NCBI GenBank assembly: GCA_947176655.1
Contig: CAMWRK010000053.1
Coordinates: forward strand, 1-11,078
Length of the DNA stretch: 11,078 bases
Direction of reading: 5' to 3'
Source of the DNA: an uncultured Prevotellaceae bacterium
Lineage (GTDB): Bacteria; Bacteroidota; Bacteroidia; Bacteroidales; Bacteroidaceae
In this document: positions 6,668-11,078 of the stretch, piece by piece
How the letters are laid out: each line of letters starts with the position of its first letter
How positions within the stretch are numbered: the stretch's first letter is position 1
The notes under the pieces: generated by a model
The model's input: the letters and a program-made list of their open reading frames with translations, nothing else
Database searches by the model: none
Told to the model about the DNA's origin: nothing
Position numbers and translations under genes: made by a program

Positions 6668-7201
6668 TTGAGCCTGGCTCAGATCAATACCCGCAAGTTC
6701 TGTGCAGAGTTGGCTTCTTTGGTGGCTGCCGGTAAAATAGAACAGGCTATCGCTAAGACAAAGGCAACACGCGGCCCTGTCGCACAGATCAGCCGTAAGG
6801 CTATGGAGTGTCTCAATAGCACTGACCAGAACGATATTGCAACTATTGAGCGTACTATTAATATGGAGGCAGAGGTTCAGGGTTCATATCTTGAGGAGAA
6901 CTGCTCTTGGATCACCTTGTTTATCGCAATGGCTCCCTCTCTTGGATTCTTGGGTACTGTGATCGGTATGGTTATGGCATTCGATAAGATTCAGAAAGCA
7001 GGTGACATCAGTCCTACTGTCGTTGCCGGCGGTATGAAGGTGGCCTTGATTACCACTATCTTCGGTATCGTTGTTGCTCTGATTCTGCAGGTGTTCTATA
7101 ACTTCATCCTGTCACGCGTTGAGGCTCTTACCGGCAATATGGAAGAGGCAGCACAGGAACTCTTGGTTATGTGCGTCAGAAGCGACAAGAGCAAGAAGTA
7201 A
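6668..7201 (+). CDS. C-terminal ExbB fragment: MotA/TolQ/ExbB channel domain
   Basis: This is the 177-codon piece after the second TAA, open from a TTG at 6668. It holds the cytoplasmic helical region, TM2 at about 81-105 (WITLFIAMAPSLGFLGTVIG) and TM3 at about 122-148, with the pore-lining threonine-containing segments conserved. TM1, which packs on the outside of the pentamer and fixes topology, is missing. No Shine-Dalgarno precedes the TTG, so independent translation would depend on reinitiation by ribosomes ending at 6667. Automatic pipelines may list this as the only ExbB gene. The next gene starts 51 bp downstream with its own good ribosome-binding site. Confidence 0.5.
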   Translation: MSLAQINTRKFCAELASLVAAGKIEQAIAKTKATRGPVAQISRKAMECLNSTDQNDIATIERTINMEAEVQGSYLEENCSWITLFIAMAPSLGFLGTVIGMVMAFDKIQKAGDISPTVVAGGMKVALITTIFGIVVALILQVFYNFILSRVEALTGNMEEAAQELLVMCVRSDKSKK

Positions 7202-7238
7202 TATCGCTGGTGCGATAAGCGTATCATCTATCATTATC

Positions 7239-7244
7239 AAGGAG
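7239..7244 (+). promoter_or_regulatory. Strong Shine-Dalgarno for the four-TM Exb-associated gene
   Basis: AAGGAG lies 8 bases before the ATG at 7253. This is notable because most genes in the window have no such site. It fixes the start and would let this gene be translated independently of the interrupted exbB upstream. Confidence 0.6.
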
Positions 7245-7252
7245 AGATAATA

Positions 7253-7738
7253 ATGAAAATACAACAAATTTCCAAATATGTGATGTTGGCTGTCATTGCC
7301 GTCAGTTGCGTTGTCTTTGCCATGTTTTTTGGCTTCTGGGGCGATGAGATGATTGGCGAATATGCAGCTCCGACATTTACGGGACTTCTGCTGTTCCTTA
7401 TGTATGGAATGGTAGCTCTGACTGCCGGCCTGACGATATGGGCTGTAGTTAAGGGCGTGGCAAGTACCAAGGGTAATGACTCTGCAGCCACCACCGGTGT
7501 CCCCGGCTCAAAGATTACTGTTTGTACATGTATTCTTTTTGTGTTGTCTTTGGTTATAGGCTATGTACTTGGCATTGGCGAATCTGACTTCACTGCAGCC
7601 GACGGTACAGTGACTCCTGGCAGCATGGTGACCGTAGTCGATATGTTCATCTGGAGCATCTACATATTGGCAATAGTGGCATTCGCTTCTATCGCTGTAA
7701 GCATGAGTGGCATTCTGACCAAGACTGCTTCCAAGTAA
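7253..7738 (+). CDS. Uncharacterised four-TM inner-membrane protein between exbB and exbD
   Basis: This 161-aa protein has no motif I can tie to a function. Hydrophobicity suggests four transmembrane helices at about 9-29, 43-66, 88-108 and 126-150. A Gly/Ser/Thr-rich loop (71-86) follows TM2, and an acidic, small-residue loop (GESDFTAADGT) follows TM3. A charged GDEMIGE segment sits between TM1 and TM2. The start at ATG 7253 is fixed by an AAGGAG site. I recall similar small proteins at the same place in other Bacteroidales exb operons, which suggests a conserved accessory of the ExbB-ExbD motor; that is inference from position. It lies 51 bp after the exbB frame and 21 bp before exbD, so all are probably on one mRNA. 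Confidence 0.82.
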   Translation: MKIQQISKYVMLAVIAVSCVVFAMFFGFWGDEMIGEYAAPTFTGLLLFLMYGMVALTAGLTIWAVVKGVASTKGNDSAATTGVPGSKITVCTCILFVLSLVIGYVLGIGESDFTAADGTVTPGSMVTVVDMFIWSIYILAIVAFASIAVSMSGILTKTASK

Positions 7739-7759
7739 TAACATTTAACCAAGAAAGAT

Positions 7760-8347
7760 ATGGCTAAGAAAAAGAAGAAAATGCCGGGTCTGAACACCAG
7801 TTCGACTGCTGACATATCTTTCATGCTGCTCATCTTCTTCCTGGTGACCACTTCAATGGATACCGACAGTGGTTTGGCACGAAGACTGCCTCAGCCACCA
7901 GACAAGGAACAGGAAGACGCTCAGATTGATGTCAAGGAGAGAAATGTTCTCAATGTGAGACTGAATGCCGCAGGTGCCCTGATGTGCAATTCCGAGATTA
8001 TTGAGATCAGCCAGCTTCGTGACCGTGCCAAGGAGTTTATTGCAAACCCGAATGATTTGAGCACTCTGCCTGAGAAGCATGCTAAGGAGATAGATTTGCT
8101 TGGTCAGTGTTATATCACCGACAAGCATGTGATTTCCGTTCAGACAGACCGTGGCACACCATATTCTGTATATTTCCAAGTGCAGAATGAGTTGGTGGGT
8201 GCATACAATGAGTTGCGTGACGAATTGTCAAGAAGCAAGTTTGGCCGTCCGTATGACGCATTGAATGACGAACAGAAACTTGCGGTTCGTACATACTATC
8301 CGCAGAAGATTTCTGAGGCTGAACCTAAAAATTATGGAGGAAACTAA
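7760..8347 (+). CDS. exbD: ExbD/TolR-family protein, long form
   Basis: ExbD is the single-span partner that sits in the ExbB pore and carries the proton-relay aspartate. The 195-aa product has a lysine-rich cytoplasmic start (MAKKKKK), the PGLNTSSTADISFMLLIFFLV helix region with the essential Asp at position 18, and a periplasmic domain. It is longer than standard ExbD (about 140-150 aa) because of extra C-terminal sequence after the core, including a KFGRPYDALNDEQ and YPQKISEAEPKNYGG tail, which I recall as a normal feature of the first ExbD in Bacteroidales exb operons. It is followed 2 bp later by a second exbD, whose Shine-Dalgarno (GGAGG) lies within its last codons. The two ExbD proteins may form heteromers or act alternately; the sequence does not say. 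Confidence 0.93.
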   Translation: MAKKKKKMPGLNTSSTADISFMLLIFFLVTTSMDTDSGLARRLPQPPDKEQEDAQIDVKERNVLNVRLNAAGALMCNSEIIEISQLRDRAKEFIANPNDLSTLPEKHAKEIDLLGQCYITDKHVISVQTDRGTPYSVYFQVQNELVGAYNELRDELSRSKFGRPYDALNDEQKLAVRTYYPQKISEAEPKNYGGN

Positions 8348-8349
8348 TT

Positions 8350-8808
8350 ATGGCAGGATTTAAGAAAAAGGAAAGTCGCGAGATGCCCGAGATGAATACT
8401 TCATCTCTTCCTGACTTGATATTCACCATTCTGTTCTTCTTCATGATTGTGACAACGATGCGTGAGGTCACATTGAAGGTGAAGTTTACAGTCCCTGCTG
8501 GTACGGAGTTGGAGAAATTGACAAAGAAAAGCACGGTAAGTTTCATATATGTGGGTCCCCCGACCGATGCGTTACGTGCGCAGATGGGTAGTGGAACGCG
8601 TATTCAGTTGAACGACCGCTATGCCGAACCGCGAGAGGTCATGGATTTCGTTGCCCAGGAGCGTCAGGGTATGACCAATCAGGCAGAGCAGACAATCTCC
8701 ATTAAGGCTGATACCCACACTCAGATGGGCATTATAACCGATATCAAGGAGGTTCTCAGAAAATCTTGGGCTCTGCGTATCAATTATTCTGCAACTCGTA
8801 GAAACTAA
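8350..8808 (+). CDS. exbD: ExbD/TolR-family protein, short form
   Basis: This is the second ExbD, 152 aa, close to the usual family length. It has the basic cytoplasmic start MAGFKKKESRE, the conserved MNTSSLPDLIFTILFFFMI region with the proton-relay Asp at position 22, and a periplasmic dimer domain ending in KEVLRKSWALRINYSA. The MNTSS/LNTSS-x-x-D block shows it is a paralogue of the preceding protein, but the periplasmic domains have diverged strongly, so they are probably not interchangeable. Its start is set by GGAGG at 8336-8340. It is the last gene of the exb run; a strong terminator begins about 20 bp after its TAA. Confidence 0.93.
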   Translation: MAGFKKKESREMPEMNTSSLPDLIFTILFFFMIVTTMREVTLKVKFTVPAGTELEKLTKKSTVSFIYVGPPTDALRAQMGSGTRIQLNDRYAEPREVMDFVAQERQGMTNQAEQTISIKADTHTQMGIITDIKEVLRKSWALRINYSATRRN

Positions 8809-8828
8809 TTCATTCAGATGATGTGATT

Positions 8829-8866
8829 AATGAACGGGAGCCAGACTGGCTTCCGTTCATTTGTTT
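8829..8866 (+). terminator. Rho-independent terminator after the exb operon
   Basis: AATGAACGG at 8829 pairs with CCGTTCATT ending at 8861, and the inner GAGCCA/TGGCTT also pairs (one G-T wobble) around a GAC loop, giving a stem of about 15 bp. A T-rich run (TTTGTTT) follows. The strong, nearly perfect stem and U-tract are typical of an intrinsic terminator. It ends only about 7 bases before the folA ATG, so folA expression must come from read-through or a promoter that I cannot recognise. Confidence 0.85.
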
Positions 8867-8873
8867 AATATAT

Positions 8874-9371
8874 ATGCGTATTAATGTAATTGCGGCGGTT
8901 GCCGCTAATGGAGCCATTGGCAATGACAATAAGTTGTTGTATTGGTTGCCGGATGATTTGAAGAGATTCAAGGCTCTTACTACCGGGCATACAATCATTA
9001 TGGGTAGGAGAACGTTTGACAGCCTGCCTAAGGGGGCTTTGCCCAACCGCAGGAATGTAGTGCTCTCACGTTCTGTTAACGAGTTGCCTGGAGCAGAGAT
9101 ATATCAGACTTTGGATGCAGCTCTTGATAGTTGTACTCTTGGAGAGGATGTATATATAATAGGCGGGGAGAGTGTGTACAGGCAGGCTTTGCCATTGGCA
9201 GATCGTCTTTGTCTGACGGAAATTGCGGCGAGCCCGGAGGTTGCAGATGCTTTTTTCCCGGAAGTGTCGCCTTCGGAATGGAAAGAGGAGTGGAGCGAGA
9301 GTCATGATGCCGACGACAGGCATGCTTGTGCTTATCGCTTTGTTGATTATATTCGGAGAGGCAAGGAATGA
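8874..9371 (+). CDS. folA: Dihydrofolate reductase
   Basis: DHFR reduces dihydrofolate to tetrahydrofolate with NADPH, restoring the cofactor oxidised by the thymidylate synthase encoded just downstream. The 165-aa product shows the N-terminal strand INVIAAVAANGAIG, the catalytic region YWLPDDLKRFK with Asp28 at the position of E. coli Asp27, the NADPH-binding IIMGRRTFDSLP, PNRRNVVLSR, and the IIGGESVYRQALPLAD block. The ATG at 8874 was chosen because the family's first strand begins directly after it; a GTG in frame at 8823 would place the terminator stem inside the gene and adds residues unlike DHFR. No Shine-Dalgarno is visible. It ends with TGA at 9369-9371, 84 bp before thyA, and no terminator is seen in that gap. 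Confidence 0.95.
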   Translation: MRINVIAAVAANGAIGNDNKLLYWLPDDLKRFKALTTGHTIIMGRRTFDSLPKGALPNRRNVVLSRSVNELPGAEIYQTLDAALDSCTLGEDVYIIGGESVYRQALPLADRLCLTEIAASPEVADAFFPEVSPSEWKEEWSESHDADDRHACAYRFVDYIRRGKE

Positions 9372-9455
9372 ACTAAAGTGGCAGTATGTGGTGTATGCTT
9401 GCATAGCCGTATCGCAGCATAGCTAATCACATTAATAGAGCCAAACACATTGATT

Positions 9456-10253
9456 ATGAAACAATATCTTGAACTGCTTGACCGTATATTGACGGACGGT
9501 GTGCGTAAGGATGACCGTACTGGCACGGGCACGTTAAGTATCTTCGGACATCAGATGCGTTTTAATCTTGAGGATGGATTCCCGTTGCTTACTACAAAGA
9601 AGGTGCATCTGAAGAGTATTATATATGAGCTTTTGTGGTTCCTTCAAGGCAATACTAATGCACGGTGGCTTCAGGAGCGTGGAGTGCGCATCTGGAACGA
9701 GTGGGCAGATCCGGAGACAGGTGATCTCGGACATATATATGGCTATCAGTGGAGGTCGTGGCCAGATTATAACGGAGGTTTCATAGACCAGATCCAACAG
9801 GCCGTGGATACCATAAAAAAGGATCCTGATTGCCGCAGAATTATTGTCTCTGCATGGAATGTGGCGGATCTGGACAAGATGAATCTGCCGCCATGTCATG
9901 CCTTTTTCCAGTTTTATGTGGCCAATGGCCGTTTGTCTTTGCAATTGTATCAGCGTAGTGCTGATACATTTCTCGGTGTACCGTTTAATATTGCATCCTA
10001 CGCTCTTTTATGTATGATGATGGCTCAGGTATGCGGTCTGCGGCCAGGTGAGTTCATCCATACTACTGGGGATACGCATATATACTTGAATCATCTGGAG
10101 CAGATACATGAACAGCTTTCACGTTCTCCTCGTTCATTGCCGCGCATGGTACTTAATCCGGATGTCAGAAACATCTTCGATTTCAAGTATGAGGACTTTA
10201 AGCTTGAAGGTTACGATCCATGGCCGGCCATCAAAGGAGTGGTGAGCGTCTGA
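9456..10253 (+). CDS. thyA: Thymidylate synthase
   Basis: ThyA methylates dUMP to dTMP using methylene-tetrahydrofolate and yields dihydrofolate. The 265-aa product is almost exactly the length of E. coli ThyA (264). It has DDRTGTGTLSIFG near the start, FPLLTTKKVH, the arginine pair in PDCRRIIVSAWN that binds phosphate, the catalytic cysteine at 147 in LPPCHAFFQFYV, and QRSADTFLGVPFNIASYA. The C terminus (YDPWPAIKGVVSV) ends with the residue that closes the active site in the family (Val here, Ile in E. coli). The ATG at 9456 gives the standard MKQYLELL start; a TTG two codons earlier is not needed. The folA-thyA pairing is functional and common. The next gene starts 10 bp downstream, suggesting one transcript. 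Confidence 0.97.
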   Translation: MKQYLELLDRILTDGVRKDDRTGTGTLSIFGHQMRFNLEDGFPLLTTKKVHLKSIIYELLWFLQGNTNARWLQERGVRIWNEWADPETGDLGHIYGYQWRSWPDYNGGFIDQIQQAVDTIKKDPDCRRIIVSAWNVADLDKMNLPPCHAFFQFYVANGRLSLQLYQRSADTFLGVPFNIASYALLCMMMAQVCGLRPGEFIHTTGDTHIYLNHLEQIHEQLSRSPRSLPRMVLNPDVRNIFDFKYEDFKLEGYDPWPAIKGVVSV

Positions 10254-10263
10254 TTACCAATGT

Positions 10264-11078
10264 ATGAACCTTGTTATGAGAGAACTGCCAAAGGATTTTG
10301 AGCGACTTATGGAGGAGCATTACGGCAGGCACGATGCGGAAAGTTTGTGCCATGCCTTGCTTTGCTCTGCCCCTGAAGTGTCCGTGCGTTTCAATATCCG
10401 CAAGATGATGTGCACGGAGATTCTTGCAGAGAGCCTGCGGAAGTTTTCCCTTTCGTCTGCAGAACCAGTCTGCTGGTGTCCGGAGGCATATTATCTCACC
10501 GAACGTCCCCCATTTACGTTCGATCCGTTGTTTCATGCCGGAGCATACTATGTCCAGGAAGCATCGTCCATGTATGTGGCCAGGTTGTTTGAGAAGTTCG
10601 GTCCAGGGCATCCCTGTTGCGTACTTGACCTTTGCGCCGCTCCTGGCGGGAAAAGCACGTTGCTGGCGGATATTCTTCCCGAAGGCTCGTTGCTTATGAG
10701 TAATGAGCCTATGCCGAAGCGCGTCTGCATCCTTTCCGAAAATATGCAGAAGTGGACGCGTATGCCGTACGGCAGCTACCCTGTTTCAAATATTGTTACA
10801 AACAACTATCCGTCAGATTTCTCCGCTTTTACTCATTGTTTCGATGTGGTGCTGACAGATGTCCCGTGTTCCGGTGAAGGAATGTTCCGAAAGGACGACA
10901 AGGCTGTGGCAGAGTGGAGTATGGACAATGTCATGATGTGCGCCGGACGTCAGCGTGTCATTCTTGGCGACATCTGGCACACGCTCCGCCCTGGAGGTCT
11001 GCTTATATACAGCACGTGTACCTTTAACCGGTTCGAGGACGAGTCCAAGGCCCGGTGGATTAGGAGGGAACTGGGTGG
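10264..11078 (+). CDS. NOL1/NOP2/Sun-family RNA cytosine-C5 methyltransferase, RsmF-like (3' end missing)
   Basis: This family methylates carbon 5 of cytosine in rRNA or tRNA using SAM. The 271 readable codons show a typical N-terminal region (ELPKDFERLMEEHYG), the HAGAYYVQEASSM segment before the catalytic domain, the SAM-binding DLCAAPGGKST (122-132), motif IV DVPCSGEGMFRKD with Cys202, and motif VI YSTCTFNRFED with the catalytic Cys252. After motif VI most relatives have EEN rather than FED. The frame is open to the window edge; the rest of the catalytic fold and any C-terminal RNA-binding domain lie outside. Either ATG 10264 or the in-frame ATG 10276 (MRELP) could be the start; the second matches the family better. 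It is closest to the RsmF/YebU group by the APGGKST and EGMFRKD motifs, but the target base is not decidable here. Confidence 0.92.
   Translation, partial: MNLVMRELPKDFERLMEEHYGRHDAESLCHALLCSAPEVSVRFNIRKMMCTEILAESLRKFSLSSAEPVCWCPEAYYLTERPPFTFDPLFHAGAYYVQEASSMYVARLFEKFGPGHPCCVLDLCAAPGGKSTLLADILPEGSLLMSNEPMPKRVCILSENMQKWTRMPYGSYPVSNIVTNNYPSDFSAFTHCFDVVLTDVPCSGEGMFRKDDKAVAEWSMDNVMMCAGRQRVILGDIWHTLRPGGLLIYSTCTFNRFEDESKARWIRRELG

Larger units (their letters stand above)
6356..7201 (+). pseudogene. exbB: ExbB/TolQ-family proton channel subunit, interrupted by two in-frame TAA codons
   Basis: ExbB forms the pentameric inner-membrane channel that, with ExbD, harvests the proton gradient for TonB. 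One continuous frame of 282 codons encodes a recognisable Bacteroidales-type ExbB: a cleavable signal peptide, an acidic periplasmic linker, the conserved HKTLKTKF segment, TM1, a cytoplasmic domain, and TM2-TM3 with LGFLGTVIGM and a GGMKVALITTIFG segment. Codon 85 (6608-6610) and codon 104 (6665-6667) are both TAA, and each is followed by TTG. They bracket TM1 exactly (LVAIALVLGLAFCIERVV between them). No frameshift exists, and the flanking protein is conserved. From memory of the family, the positions are usually Ser and Tyr, each one base from TAA. TAA is the normal stop of six other genes here. Explanations are recent nonsense mutations, sequence error, readthrough, or a split protein made by reinitiation. 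The downstream hypothetical and exbD genes are intact, which argues against long-standing loss. Confidence 0.85.

Noticed and set aside
9372..9455. Promoter or terminator between folA and thyA
   Set aside because: I found only a one-mismatch TATGCTTG and no stable hairpin, so nothing can be supported; read-through from folA is the simpler view.

Overview
The window comes from a member of the Bacteroidota, order Bacteroidales, and most probably a Prevotella-like lineage. Four things point that way. A porQ-cmk-ispH cluster joins a type IX secretion gene to core metabolism. The Exb genes have the Bacteroidales layout: exbB, a small four-helix membrane protein, then two exbD genes. The start regions carry promoter -7 boxes of the TAnnTTTG type. 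Most genes have weak or no Shine-Dalgarno sequence. The family assignment below order level is inference. Genes are densely packed, with start/stop overlaps at four junctions, and no stretch longer than about 160 bases lacks a gene.

Left part (1-3459). A 5'-truncated meaB (GTPase chaperone of methylmalonyl-CoA mutase) runs rightward and overlaps tail-to-tail with the leftward operon porQ-cmk-ispH. The meaB and ispH 3' ends share 54 bp. PorQ is an outer-membrane type IX secretion protein, Cmk is cytidylate kinase and IspH makes the isoprenoid precursors IPP and DMAPP.

Middle part (3460-8866). A divergent promoter region separates porQ from a rightward run: tonB, a polyprenyl diphosphate synthase, a TatD-family nuclease, tRNA-Ser(GGA), exbB, a four-TM protein of unknown function, and two exbD genes. 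TonB, ExbB and ExbD together form the inner-membrane motor that uses the proton gradient to drive TonB-dependent outer-membrane uptake. A strong Rho-independent terminator closes the run. The exbB reading frame is otherwise well preserved but is broken by two in-frame TAA codons, one on each side of its first transmembrane helix. This is the most striking feature of the window.

Right part (8874-11078). folA (dihydrofolate reductase) and thyA (thymidylate synthase) form a functional pair for dTMP synthesis and folate recycling. They are followed 10 bp later by a 3'-truncated NOL1/NOP2/Sun-type RNA cytosine-C5 methyltransferase gene, which runs off the window.

I found no mobile element, CRISPR array, phage gene or clearly new defence or biosynthetic system. 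The points worth follow-up are the interrupted exbB, the uncharacterised four-TM protein fixed between exbB and exbD, the promoter box that almost touches the porQ start, and the terminator that almost touches the folA start.
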